Assembly: GCF_049472675.1 (NCBI RefSeq)
Contig: NZ_JAPNXM010000009.1
Location: 13,642 to 77,641, forward strand
Reading direction: 5' to 3'
DNA length: 64,000 nucleotides
DNA from: Deferribacter thermophilus
Lineage (GTDB): Bacteria; Chrysiogenota; Deferribacteres; Deferribacterales; Deferribacteraceae
Part shown: piece by piece, positions 26,651 to 35,566 of the stretch
How the letters are laid out: each line of letters opens with the position of its first letter
Position numbering within the stretch: the stretch's first letter is position 1
The notes under the pieces: generated by a model
Seen by the model: only the letters and a program-made list of their open reading frames with translations
Told to the model about the DNA's origin: nothing
Databases searched by the model: none
Translations under genes and position numbers: made by a program

Positions 26651-27855
26651 TAATTTCCTTCTAAAACTTTTAATGCAAATTCTCTTCCCCATTCTTTAGC
26701 CTGTTCTAACTCTTCAGGTGAAGGGGTCATTTTTACCTTAAATGATGGTAATGGGAGTTTCATTCTCATAGTTCTTAATATATCTTCAGTCATTTTTATC
26801 CCTTCACCGCTCCATCCAAATGAGCCAAAAGCTCCAGCTTTTCTATTTGCAACATTTAACACTACTAAATTTGCAAAAAGATTGAATATAGGTTTAGCAG
26901 CTTTTGCATTTAGAGTAGGGGAGCCAATTAATAAACCATGAGAAATTTCTATTTCATCAATGATTTCATTCATATTATCTGCAGCAGCATCAAACATTTT
27001 AACTTTCACACTTGTTTCTTCAATCCCTTCTTTTATTTTGTCAGCAAGCATTTTAGTGTTACCATAAGCAGTTCCGTAAACTATTGTAATTTGAGTATAT
27101 GGGTTATTCATATAATATCTATTAGCCTGTTCTTTGTAAAAGTTTAGATAGTAATCAATATCCTCTCTTAAAATAGGTCCATGAGATGGACAAACCATAT
27201 CTATTTGAATACCTTCTATTTTTTTGAATGCCTTTAATATGTGTTCTTTATATGGTCTCATTATCATGCTGTAATAGAATCTAAAAGCAGCTTTTGCTTC
27301 TTCTTTATTTTCTAATTTATCGTTGAATAGATTAAAATCACAATAATGAGCACCAAGAAAATCACATGGGAAAAGGATATGATCTTCCACCAAGTATGTA
27401 AACATTGTGTCTGGCCAGTGTAAGAATGGGGTGTGGTAAAATGTTAATGTTTTACCACCTAGATCTATAGAGTCTCCATCAGTAACTGCTCTTCCTTTGT
27501 ATTCTTTGTTAATTATGTTATCTACAAATGATTTTGCAGTTTTTGAATAGACTACTTCTATATTTGGATTTCTATCTACTATCGCAGGTAATGTACCTGA
27601 GTGATCAGGTTCATTATGATTTAAGATAATGTAGTCGATTTCTGAAATAGGGCATACTTCTTCTATGGTTTTTATATATTCATCTGTAAAATTTTTCTTA
27701 TTGGCTTCTATTAAAGCTTTTTTCTTTTCTCCTATTACTAAATAACTGTTATAAGTGGTACCATGCTCAGTAGGTATTACGATATCAAAGATTTCTAAAT
27801 CTGGATCAAATACACCAACCCAATATATGTTATCCTTAATTTTTACTGCACCCAT
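26650..27855 (-). CDS. Flavodiiron protein (A-type, FprA/ROO-like)
   Basis: 401 residues. The N-terminal metallo-beta-lactamase-like diiron domain has NHNEPDHSG (HxExDH ligands), then HTPFLHWPD, FPCDFLGAH (Asp) and CPSHGPI (His). The C-terminal flavodoxin domain begins near residue 255 with VYGTAYGNTK, the FMN phosphate loop. The protein reduces O2 to water or NO to N2O using electrons from rubredoxin, whose gene is immediately upstream on the same strand. AAGGAGG precedes the ATG. A hairpin terminator stands between the two genes. Confidence 0.95.
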   Translation of the reverse strand: MGAVKIKDNIYWVGVFDPDLEIFDIVIPTEHGTTYNSYLVIGEKKKALIEANKKNFTDEYIKTIEEVCPISEIDYIILNHNEPDHSGTLPAIVDRNPNIEVVYSKTAKSFVDNIINKEYKGRAVTDGDSIDLGGKTLTFYHTPFLHWPDTMFTYLVEDHILFPCDFLGAHYCDFNLFNDKLENKEEAKAAFRFYYSMIMRPYKEHILKAFKKIEGIQIDMVCPSHGPILREDIDYYLNFYKEQANRYYMNNPYTQITIVYGTAYGNTKMLADKIKEGIEETSVKVKMFDAAADNMNEIIDEIEISHGLLIGSPTLNAKAAKPIFNLFANLVVLNVANRKAGAFGSFGWSGEGIKMTEDILRTMRMKLPLPSFKVKMTPSPEELEQAKEWGREFALKVLEGN

Positions 27856-27869
27856 TTCCGCCTCCTTAA

Positions 27870-27896
27870 AAAGAAAAAGGGGCTTGCTGCCCCTTT
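27870..27896 (-). terminator. Intercistronic terminator between rubredoxin and flavodiiron genes
   Basis: On the minus strand AAAGGGGC, a five-base loop, GCCCCTTT and then TTTTTC. The stem is 8 bp. Only about 15 bases separate it from the flavodiiron ATG, leaving no space for a promoter, so the downstream gene must depend on read-through. Confidence 0.8.
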
Positions 27897-27899
27897 GTA

Positions 27900-28061
27900 T
27901 TAATCTTGTGGTTCAAACGCGTCTTTACCTGCACCACATTCAGGGCAAACCCAATCTTCAGGGATATCTTCAAAAGCTGTGCCAGGTTCAACACCGTTAT
28001 CTGGGTCACCTATTTCAGGATCATAAATCCAACCACATATAGTACAAACATATTTTTTCAT
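27900..28061 (-). CDS. Rubredoxin
   Basis: 53 residues, too short for most ORF cut-offs. MKKYVCTICGWIYDP opens the protein, and CPECGAGK gives the second knuckle; the four Cys of the two CxxCG motifs hold one Fe. DPDNGVEPGT and FEDIPEDWVCP are standard rubredoxin blocks. It donates electrons to the flavodiiron protein encoded next. AGGAGG precedes the ATG at 28061. Confidence 0.97.
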   Translation of the reverse strand: MKKYVCTICGWIYDPEIGDPDNGVEPGTAFEDIPEDWVCPECGAGKDAFEPQD

Positions 28062-28085
28062 ATTTACACCTCCTAGTTTAGAATT

Positions 28086-28114
28086 ATTATAAATTATGTT
28101 ATAATTTTTGTCAA
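28086..28114 (-). promoter_or_regulatory. Consensus promoter of the rubredoxin-flavodiiron operon
   Basis: On the minus strand TTGACA (28114-28109), 17-base spacer, TATAAT (28091-28086): a perfect sigma-70 consensus with optimal spacing. The -35 overlaps the stop codon region of the upstream DHH gene. Confidence 0.85.
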
Positions 28115-29106
28115 ATATTTTTAACCTCTGTATTATTCAAATCAAAACCTAATTTTTTTAATATCCTTTTTTTCAAAATATCCACAACTTCCTCATAGGT
28201 TTTATTATTTAATGAGATTTGCCCACCTGCGGACTTCATATGTCCGCCACCAGTGCCTAGGCCTCTTACAATCTGTAATGCAATAAGCCCCACTTTTTTT
28301 CTTAATGACTTGCACCTTAATGAGAAATAACACATGTCATCAATGTAACCTATTACAAAAGTCCACTTAATATCTCTCATTCTAAGTAGAAAGTCCGATG
28401 TCTCTGCGATTAGATCTGCATTTCTAACCTCATATAGATTACAAAAAATTAGATCATCAATTATTTCGCTGTTTTCTATAGCCTTTTTTAAATTTTTAAA
28501 ATAATATTTTGGTAATTCAGGGGACTCAATCTTGGATAGTTTTTTCAGCGAGATTTTTGGTAATAAAAAACTCATCATTTCTAAATCAGCTTTAGAATTG
28601 TTTCTTCCAGAACCGATAGTATCAGTTTTTATTCCGTAATATAATGCTGTAGAAACATATCTATCTGGATTTAAGCCCAAAGTCTTAATATATTCTGTAA
28701 TGATTGTGGATGTAGAGCCAATATCATTTCTTATATCGTAAATTTGTGCTTTAGCAGTTGCTTTTCTAAAATTGTGATGGTCAATAACAATATGGGGGAA
28801 GTAACCATCAGGTATATATACATTCCCTGCTGTAGGTTGTGAGTCGACTAAAATTAAAGTATCGTATCGGGCAAAATTTAACTTTTTAGATTTATGCATA
28901 TCTATTTTACATTCTTTTACTAACTCTCTATTTTCTGCTCGTCCAATAAGACCATCATAGGCAATAGTACATCTTTTTTTATACACTGTATAAAAGATGT
29001 ATTTTAAACCGTTTGCAGCTGCTATGGTATCTGGATCTGGGTTGTTGTGAGTTAATATAAGTATTTTTCTTGCTGGTTTAACCAGCTCTAATATTTTATC
29101 AATCAT
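28111..29106 (-). CDS. DHH/DHHA1 phosphoesterase (NrnA-like)
   Basis: 331 residues. DHH-domain metal ligands are visible in THNNPDPDT, LVDSQ and the DHH motif IDHHNF; the C-terminal DHHA1 domain ends GTGGGHMKSAGGQ. The family includes nano-RNase/pAp phosphatase NrnA and cyclic-dinucleotide phosphodiesterases without the GAF part. Either hydrolysis of short oligonucleotides or of cleaved cyclic dinucleotides is possible. It overlaps the upstream secreted-protein gene by 8 bases and is last in the accD-to-DHH operon. Confidence 0.9.
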   Translation of the reverse strand: MIDKILELVKPARKILILTHNNPDPDTIAAANGLKYIFYTVYKKRCTIAYDGLIGRAENRELVKECKIDMHKSKKLNFARYDTLILVDSQPTAGNVYIPDGYFPHIVIDHHNFRKATAKAQIYDIRNDIGSTSTIITEYIKTLGLNPDRYVSTALYYGIKTDTIGSGRNNSKADLEMMSFLLPKISLKKLSKIESPELPKYYFKNLKKAIENSEIIDDLIFCNLYEVRNADLIAETSDFLLRMRDIKWTFVIGYIDDMCYFSLRCKSLRKKVGLIALQIVRGLGTGGGHMKSAGGQISLNNKTYEEVVDILKKRILKKLGFDLNNTEVKNI

Positions 29107-30127
29107 TTTGAAAGTCGATAACTATTTGCCCTTCTGCAAAATTTATAATATTGTACTTATTACTGTTTTTCAAGAGTTTTAGTTTTGCAATGAGATCTTC
29201 AGTGTTAAAGACAGAGTTGACATCGAATATAGCTTCATCCATAGAAAAAGATTTTACTTTATATTCTGTGATATATCTTCTATTGCTTAACTCTTCTAAT
29301 AGATTTTGTATAGGGGTGAAATTTCTAAAATTTATAAAAGTTATTGTTATTAATTGATTATTTTTCTCAAAAGTAGGTAACTTTATATAATTGTTTTTTA
29401 TGTATTTTAATGCTCTATCTAATGAGGAGATATAAGAGTCTTTTAAACATTCATCTAAGTCAGCTTTATTGGATTTGGTAGAAATTATTTTTATTGTTTT
29501 AAATTTACGATTTTTAGTAAAAGTGTCCACACTTAATTCAGTTTTACAGATTTCATTAAAGCTGTCATCTTCTATCTGTTTAAAGTTAATAATTAATAGA
29601 TATTTTGCATCATTTTTAGTGAATTCATTTAAAATATCATCATAGGTTGGATTTGCAGGAAGATTAAAAAGGAAATTTCCCTGATATTTTAAAGACAAAT
29701 CGTACTTTTCAAATGTCTTGTTAATATTTTCATCATTAAGATTTTCTATTGGAGTAAAAGAGTAAAAAACAATAGACTGTTTTAGAGTATTGAAGAAGAG
29801 CGGGAGATCTTCAACCGTAATTTCATCAACATCAACGAGTAAGTGATAATAAACGGTATACTCTTTAACATATCGATCTAATATTTTGTAAGATTTTATG
29901 AATCTAATAAAGTCAGAAGTAATTTCAGGGATTTTACTTTTATCAACTGTGATGTATTCAAAATGTTTTTTTATAGCAGATATCAAAGCGTTGTTTAAAG
30001 CATTCTTATCCGCAACTTTTAGATTATTGTTTTCAATTATTGCTTCACCAATACTTTCATAAGTAGCACTAAAACTTGAAGCTGCAAAACTAAATATTAT
30101 TAAGATAAGAACTAACAGTTTTTTCAA
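29099..30127 (-). CDS. Unrecognised secreted protein in the lptD operon
   Basis: About 342 residues with a clear signal peptide (KKLLVLILIIFSFAASSFSA). GAGG at 30137-30134 touches an ATG at 30133 but is optimally spaced to TTG at 30127, so TTG is preferred. The mature part is Asn/Lys/Ile-rich with alternating helix and strand. It has a Cys pair 45 to 50 residues apart near the centre (EICKTEL and DECLKDS), and ends with a repeated alpha-beta pattern. I cannot assign a family. Its position between an SDR and a DHH gene in the lptD transcription unit suggests an envelope role. Confidence 0.7.
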   Translation of the reverse strand: MKKLLVLILIIFSFAASSFSATYESIGEAIIENNNLKVADKNALNNALISAIKKHFEYITVDKSKIPEITSDFIRFIKSYKILDRYVKEYTVYYHLLVDVDEITVEDLPLFFNTLKQSIVFYSFTPIENLNDENINKTFEKYDLSLKYQGNFLFNLPANPTYDDILNEFTKNDAKYLLIINFKQIEDDSFNEICKTELSVDTFTKNRKFKTIKIISTKSNKADLDECLKDSYISSLDRALKYIKNNYIKLPTFEKNNQLITITFINFRNFTPIQNLLEELSNRRYITEYKVKSFSMDEAIFDVNSVFNTEDLIAKLKLLKNSNKYNIINFAEGQIVIDFQND

Positions 30128-31082
30128 TGGCATCCTCTAGTTCTGTATAGTTTTTCCAGTTTAGCTCTCTTAGAGCCTTGTCAGATGATATGTTAGAGTA
30201 TATCTTTTTGTCATGGTTACTGCAAATGTTTTTATCATATTTTATTTTAAATTTGTCATAAATTATTTGTTTTGCAATTTCAATAAATTTTTCTATCGAA
30301 ATGTTATAACCACCCAAATTAAATATATCAAAACGATTTTTTACCTTAATACCATTTTCTAAACCGTAAACTAAATCTTCTATAAAAATTAGATTTATCT
30401 CAGATTTTAAAGAGATAGATAAAGTTATCTCTTCATTGTTTATAAGTTTTTTTAATATATATGTTGGGATATTATTATGCTTACAATTTGGGCCAAAGTA
30501 TTCAGGAATCCTAAAAATTATTATTGGAAGTCCATAATTTAAACTGAGTGTTTTTAGTATCAATTCATTTGATGCATGTAATCCTGCTCTGATAGATTCT
30601 GGGTTAATGCAATCATTTTCAGTAAACAATATATTTTTATTATTTCCATAAACATCATAAGAACTTATATAAATTATTTTTTTATTATTAAATTCTATAT
30701 CAAACCATGATTTAACTGATTGTATAGCTACTTCAAGAATGTTTTTTAGATTATTCAATATATCAAATGAGTTGTTATTAAGTATATTTAACTTACTGTC
30801 AAAGGCGAATGCATAAATTATATCAATATTACCATTTAAATAATTGGAAAAAACACTTTTTTGTTCACTTAAAATGTTAGTTAAAAAATGATGGTCTGAG
30901 ATGTCATGCTTTATGTAATTAATATTTCTATAATTTTCTAAAATTTTTTTGTTGTCTATGTATTTTTCGTCAGATTCGTTATCAACTGCAATAATGTTAT
31001 ACATTGGGAAATTCTTTGCGAGAAACACAGCTAAGTTGCACCCCAAATAACCTAATGCACCTGAGATTAATATGTTTTTCAC
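30090..31082 (-). CDS. NAD-dependent epimerase-like SDR lacking the YxxxK pair
   Basis: 330 residues. GALGYLG at residues 8-14 is an intact NAD-binding loop, and SSYDVYG and FRIPEYFGP are extended-SDR landmarks as in GalE/RmlB. The position that normally carries Y-x-x-S-K reads L-H-A-S-N (within RAGLHASNEL), so both catalytic Tyr and Lys are missing. GTG start; its GTGA overlaps the lptD stop. It may bind a nucleotide sugar without classical epimerase chemistry. Confidence 0.82.
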   Translation of the reverse strand: MKNILISGALGYLGCNLAVFLAKNFPMYNIIAVDNESDEKYIDNKKILENYRNINYIKHDISDHHFLTNILSEQKSVFSNYLNGNIDIIYAFAFDSKLNILNNNSFDILNNLKNILEVAIQSVKSWFDIEFNNKKIIYISSYDVYGNNKNILFTENDCINPESIRAGLHASNELILKTLSLNYGLPIIIFRIPEYFGPNCKHNNIPTYILKKLINNEEITLSISLKSEINLIFIEDLVYGLENGIKVKNRFDIFNLGGYNISIEKFIEIAKQIIYDKFKIKYDKNICSNHDKKIYSNISSDKALRELNWKNYTELEDAIEKTVSSYLNNI

Positions 31083-33235
31083 TTTTTATAAATCTCCCTG
31101 GTTGTGTCTCCTAATCCTCTTAAACCGATAAAAATATATACGATATTTTCATACTTGTCACTTATATTTGAACTGCTTATATCTGTAATAGATTTTATAG
31201 TATATTTAAGTCCAATAGACCAGCAATCCTTTTTATAAATTAAAGAAGTGTTAAACTCATTAGTTTTTAAAGAGCTGCTGAAATAATTGAATTTTTCATT
31301 AATCCCAGATTTTTTTAGAGATATTGAGAAATCTATTTTGTCATTAGTAAAACCTAATTTATTATCCCAAGAAGTGTTTTCACTGGTAGTAATGCTTTTG
31401 TCAAAAATATACTCTGTGGAAATATACAATGTGTTAAATTTTAACTTCAAAAAGTCTTTGCTGTAAGTTAATTCTTTATCATAGTAATCATAATTTCCCT
31501 TTTTATTGAAATTTATCTCAAAATGTTTTGATTTATTATATGAGTAATCTATCAAATATGTCAAAGGTTCAAATCTTTGACTATCTTTAACCATATTATA
31601 CGCTTGACTCAGCTCAATTTTTAATTTCCATCGCTTACTTTTAAAGTAATTTGTTTGTATATATTTATAGTAATTGACTTCTTCAATTCTATCTTCTTCA
31701 ATTAGTGATGGAGCTACTGATTGATCTATGTAAGGTGTTTGACTGAATTCAAAACTGTTAAAAATGGAGTGCTTAAAGTTTTTATAATTTTTATATATTT
31801 CATTAAATTCTAACTTCAAGGTAATGTTATAAATCGCTCTTTTTATTTCGTCGCTATTACTTTTAAAACTTAAAATACTGTTTTCTCTATCATTTACTAA
31901 AGAGTAATTATAATTAAAATTAAAATTATGCCATCTTGTAAAATATTGAGTATAAATTGGGGTGAAGGTGGCTATTTTAAGGTTTAGTGGTTTATAAAAT
32001 TTTAATCTTATATGTTCCCTATTATACTTCTTAATACTTTGATAATAATCATTATTTACTGTTTTTATATATGATGTAAAACGGATATTATTAAAATCGA
32101 TATAATAATCAAGTTTTAAAAGACCTAAATTTAAGTTATTTTTTTCAAAAATGATTTGTGGTGTTCTGTATATCTGTTCTTTTTGATACCCATCTGTAAT
32201 ATCATAAAATTGCATATCATCTCTTAATATGGTATAAAAATTTGTGTATTTTGAAAAATATATTAATCTCGCATCAGCTTTGAATTTATTATCATTATTT
32301 TCTTGAATATATTTGTTTATAGAATATTCTTGGAAATCATTTAAATACTCAAAATCGCTAACGAAATCTATATTTATTTTTAATTTTAATTTATCCAATA
32401 AATCTTTATTAATATTGGTAAACAATCTCCATCTGTCTTTATCAATAAACTTGACATCATTATCTTTTATATAATCTCCATATAGATAAATATTTTCACT
32501 GATTGAAGGTTTGTATCGAAATTCCATATTGTATTGAAAACCTTTTTGAGAAAAGTAGTTTATACCTACTGTTAGATCTTTATCCACATCAATGTTATAA
32601 AAATATTTAGGTGTTAAGAAAAAGCCTTTATTTGAACTAAAACCAACATCGGGGACTAAGAAACCAGATTCCCTTTTTTCTTTTATAGGCCATAAAAAAT
32701 AGGGGATATATAAAATAGATACATTTTTAATTTTAGCAAAAGCCGATTTGCTGTAAAAATATTCACCATAGTCTATCCTTGCATTTCTGCTAAAAAAAGA
32801 CCAGTCAGGATTGTCTCCAGCACAAGTAGTAAGTTTAGTATCTTCTAAGATGAAACTTTTTTCTGAGATTTTATTAATTTTTTTAGCAGAGAAATAATGA
32901 TATGGAGCGTAAAAACCTTTTGCGTTTTCTATAATTCCTGTTTGATTGTCGAGGTATATTTTAAGATATTGAGCAGTCAAATAATTATTGTTTGAATCAG
33001 TAAAAGTTATGTTGTCGAATGCTTCAACCAAATTTCGATCTTTGTAGTAAATTATTTTATTAGCTGTTAATGTAATATCTTTGTATAGCAGTATTACATC
33101 CCCTGAAGCTACGGTCTTATTTTGATTTTCATTTGTTACTGATTTGGCTTCAAGGATGATTTGATCTTTTGTGAAACCGTTATTTATTAAAAGAAACAAA
33201 ATTAATATAAATGCTAAATTAAACTTCTTTAGCAA
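31079..33235 (-). CDS. lptD: LPS assembly outer-membrane protein LptD
   Basis: About 718 residues from a TTG at 33235, which lies nine bases after AGGAGA and gives the signal peptide LKKFNLAFILILFLLINNGF. An ATG-initiated longer frame to 33361 would run deep into folC and lacks a signal-like start. The N-terminal OstA/LptA-like jelly roll (VASGDVILLYKDITLTANK) is followed by LTTCAGDNPDWSF and YIPYFLWPIKEKRESGFLVP, the LptD hallmark, and then a beta-barrel. The barrel inserts LPS in the outer leaflet with LptE. This proves a diderm, LPS-bearing envelope. Confidence 0.92.
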   Translation of the reverse strand: MLKKFNLAFILILFLLINNGFTKDQIILEAKSVTNENQNKTVASGDVILLYKDITLTANKIIYYKDRNLVEAFDNITFTDSNNNYLTAQYLKIYLDNQTGIIENAKGFYAPYHYFSAKKINKISEKSFILEDTKLTTCAGDNPDWSFFSRNARIDYGEYFYSKSAFAKIKNVSILYIPYFLWPIKEKRESGFLVPDVGFSSNKGFFLTPKYFYNIDVDKDLTVGINYFSQKGFQYNMEFRYKPSISENIYLYGDYIKDNDVKFIDKDRWRLFTNINKDLLDKLKLKINIDFVSDFEYLNDFQEYSINKYIQENNDNKFKADARLIYFSKYTNFYTILRDDMQFYDITDGYQKEQIYRTPQIIFEKNNLNLGLLKLDYYIDFNNIRFTSYIKTVNNDYYQSIKKYNREHIRLKFYKPLNLKIATFTPIYTQYFTRWHNFNFNYNYSLVNDRENSILSFKSNSDEIKRAIYNITLKLEFNEIYKNYKNFKHSIFNSFEFSQTPYIDQSVAPSLIEEDRIEEVNYYKYIQTNYFKSKRWKLKIELSQAYNMVKDSQRFEPLTYLIDYSYNKSKHFEINFNKKGNYDYYDKELTYSKDFLKLKFNTLYISTEYIFDKSITTSENTSWDNKLGFTNDKIDFSISLKKSGINEKFNYFSSSLKTNEFNTSLIYKKDCWSIGLKYTIKSITDISSSNISDKYENIVYIFIGLRGLGDTTREIYKK

Positions 33236-34403
33236 TTTCTTTGATCTCCTGACAAAAGTATAAAGAACCGCAAACAAGTATATCATTATTTTTTGATATC
33301 TCAACAGCTTTTGAAAACGCTTCTTTAATATCTTTAATTTTGAAAAGATTATCATTCTCAATTTTTATATCTTCAATTTTAATACTGCGGTCATTATTCA
33401 TTTCAGTGGCAATCACAACAAAATTTTTCATTAATATGTATGATAATATTTTATTGACATCTCTATCTTTAGTGCATGAATATAATATAGTAGGCTTTTT
33501 GAAACATTCTTTAAAATTTTTTAACAATTCTGCAATTCCATTAAAATTATGAGCACCATCAAAAATAAAATTTTTATGCTTTTCAAATCTACATTTAGGT
33601 AATTTAAGATTTTCAATATTTACATTCATATTTAAATAGTCAGAAATTGTTAAAGCAAGGGCAACATTTCTGAAATAAGGGGTCGGGTAAAAACTTTTTA
33701 CATATTCAAAAAGAGATTGAGAAGGTGTGATTATTTGTAAATCTTTATTATAATTTTTTATGTAATTTAATATGGTTGAGTTGTTATATCCTAAAAACAA
33801 TAATGGGTTATTTTTAATTATAGCAATTTTTTCATCTGCAATCTCTTTTAATGTTTTTCCAAGATATTGTTCATGATCTATTGATATAGTGGTAATTACA
33901 GGGATTTTGTTATCCAAGATATTTGTAGCATCGTATTTCCCACCCATCCCTGTTTCGATAACTGAGAAATCTGGATGTAGAGATTCAAAATATTTAAAGG
34001 CTAAAAGAGTAATTGCTTCAAAGTAAGTCAGGTTATAGTAAGATATGATATGCTGATATTTTTTGAAAAGTTCATTAAAAGTATAAAACTTTATTTGGGT
34101 TCCATTATAAAAGATTCTTTCTGTAATACAATTTAAATGAGGGGAAGTGTATAAAGCTACTTTGTATCCATTGTTTTTTAAAATTTGATATAAGATATAT
34201 GCAGTAGTACCTTTTCCATTTGTGCCAGCAATGTGAATAATTTTGCCAAGTTTTGATTCTTGAAAATTTACACTTTTTAGTGCAGAATTTATTCTATCAA
34301 GTGTTAAATCGATAGATTTGTATTCTGAAGTATTTGAAAAAAATTTTTCAAATTCTGTAATCAGCCAAAATACTCCAGTAATTTTGATATTGTGTTTTTC
34401 CAA
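33219..34403 (-). CDS. folC: Folylpolyglutamate/dihydrofolate synthase FolC
   Basis: Up to 394 residues, a Mur-ligase-fold enzyme. The ATP loop HIAGTNGKGT, TSPHL, ETGMGGKYDATN and DGAHN are all present. It adds glutamate to folates, and in bifunctional forms makes dihydrofolate. The start is uncertain: the listed TTG at 34403 overlaps accD by 43 bases with a weak ribosome site, whereas the conserved region begins near residue 15, just after the accD stop. Co-transcribed with accD and lptD. Confidence 0.93.
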   Translation of the reverse strand: MEKHNIKITGVFWLITEFEKFFSNTSEYKSIDLTLDRINSALKSVNFQESKLGKIIHIAGTNGKGTTAYILYQILKNNGYKVALYTSPHLNCITERIFYNGTQIKFYTFNELFKKYQHIISYYNLTYFEAITLLAFKYFESLHPDFSVIETGMGGKYDATNILDNKIPVITTISIDHEQYLGKTLKEIADEKIAIIKNNPLLFLGYNNSTILNYIKNYNKDLQIITPSQSLFEYVKSFYPTPYFRNVALALTISDYLNMNVNIENLKLPKCRFEKHKNFIFDGAHNFNGIAELLKNFKECFKKPTILYSCTKDRDVNKILSYILMKNFVVIATEMNNDRSIKIEDIKIENDNLFKIKDIKEAFSKAVEISKNNDILVCGSLYFCQEIKEIAKEV

Positions 34404-35209
34404 TCTTTTCTATGTAATACCATATCAATCATTCCATGTTCAAGTAAAAACTCTGATCTTTGAAAACCTTCAGGAAGTTTTTGCCTGATAGTTTGTTCTA
34501 TTACTCTTGGCCCAGCAAAGCCTATCAAAGCTTTGGGTTCAGCAATGATAACATCACCAAGCATTGCATAACTTGCTGTTACACCACCTGTGGTAGGGTC
34601 AGTTAAAATAGATATATGAGCAAGTCCAGCTTTTTCTAATTTTTTTAAAGCTGCAGAAGTTTTTGCCATTTGCATTAGTGATAATATACTCTCTTGCATC
34701 CTTGCTCCACCAGAACAGCTTATGGTAATGACATGTGTTTTATTTATTATAGCAGACTCTATAAGTCTTGTTATCTTTTCACCAACAACACTTCCCATTG
34801 AACCGCCCAAAAAATTAAACTCCATAGCACCAATATGTACACTTTTCTTGTTTATAGTAGCAATTCCACTAATAAAAGCTTCATTTAAACCAGTCTTTTT
34901 AATAGCCGCTTTAAGTCTATCTGGATACTTTTTTGTATCCTTAAATTTTAATGGATCTTTTGATATTAAATTTTTATCTATTTCAACAAAAGATCCTTCA
35001 TCAATTATTAGCTTGATTTTGTCCATTGCACTTATTCTGAAGTGGTAGTCACAGTTAGGGCAGGTATGAAAATTTCTTTCAATTTCTTTCTTATAGTTTA
35101 TTTCTCCACATTCAGGACATTTTAACCAGACATTTTCTTTTATATCTTTTTTGGCTCCAATTGTTTTTACTTTTTTTATCTTATCAAAAAGAAAATCTTT
35201 TAAGCCCAC
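34361..35209 (-). CDS. accD: Acetyl-CoA carboxylase carboxyltransferase subunit beta
   Basis: 282 residues. An N-terminal zinc ribbon (CPECGE near residue 32 and CPNCDYHF near residue 53) precedes the crotonase-like carboxyltransferase core with GGSMGSVVGEK, SCSGGARMQE and LTDPTTGGVTASYAM. With AccA it transfers carboxyl from biotin to acetyl-CoA for fatty-acid synthesis; accA is not in this window. AAGGAGG precedes the ATG. First gene of the minus-strand operon; no high-quality promoter could be fixed. Confidence 0.96.
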   Translation of the reverse strand: MGLKDFLFDKIKKVKTIGAKKDIKENVWLKCPECGEINYKKEIERNFHTCPNCDYHFRISAMDKIKLIIDEGSFVEIDKNLISKDPLKFKDTKKYPDRLKAAIKKTGLNEAFISGIATINKKSVHIGAMEFNFLGGSMGSVVGEKITRLIESAIINKTHVITISCSGGARMQESILSLMQMAKTSAALKKLEKAGLAHISILTDPTTGGVTASYAMLGDVIIAEPKALIGFAGPRVIEQTIRQKLPEGFQRSEFLLEHGMIDMVLHRKDWKNTISKLLEYFG

Positions 35210-35300
35210 TTTATACCTCCTTTGTTCGCTAAATCAAACTAATTAGATTATTGTGAACAGTAAATCAATACTAAACGCTGAAGTATAATTCATATTATTT

Positions 35301-35545
35301 TTATTGCTTGTTTTTTAATAGGAATCTTATTATTGCATCCCTTTCTGAGCTTTTTACGCCTGCTCCATAGCTGTTCATCTTTTTTATAATTTTTTCCAAC
35401 CTTTTTTATTTAATTTCTTTTTAAAAATAATCTCTGTTCCGTGACAGTTTGTACATTTTGTATAAAAAATATCCTCATCAGACATAGAATACAGGAATGT
35501 TGTTAAAAATATCGTGAGTATCAAAATTAGAGATAATCTTTTCAT
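35301..35545 (-). pseudogene. Small monoheme cytochrome c gene with a one-base frameshift
   Basis: ATG at 35545 after CGGAGG. The signal peptide KRLSLILILTIFLTTFLYS is followed by CTNCHG (heme c attachment), then LNKKGWKK and a stop at 35386-35384. The coding pattern resumes at once in the -1 frame: IIKKMNSYGAGVKSS and ERDAIIRFLL to a stop at 35303-35301, which supplies the distal Met and C-terminal helix of a c-type cytochrome. The shift lies at six A residues on the minus strand (35395-35390); a seventh A would restore an 81-residue protein. It could be a recent pseudogene, a sequencing error, or frameshifting at the A-run. Too short for usual ORF cut-offs. Confidence 0.8.
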
Positions 35546-35566
35546 CTTTTCCTCCGAAAAAAGTTC

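Noticed and set aside
27755..28042. Plus-strand ORF of 95 codons
   Set aside because: It is antisense to rubredoxin and the flavodiiron start and crosses a terminator hairpin.
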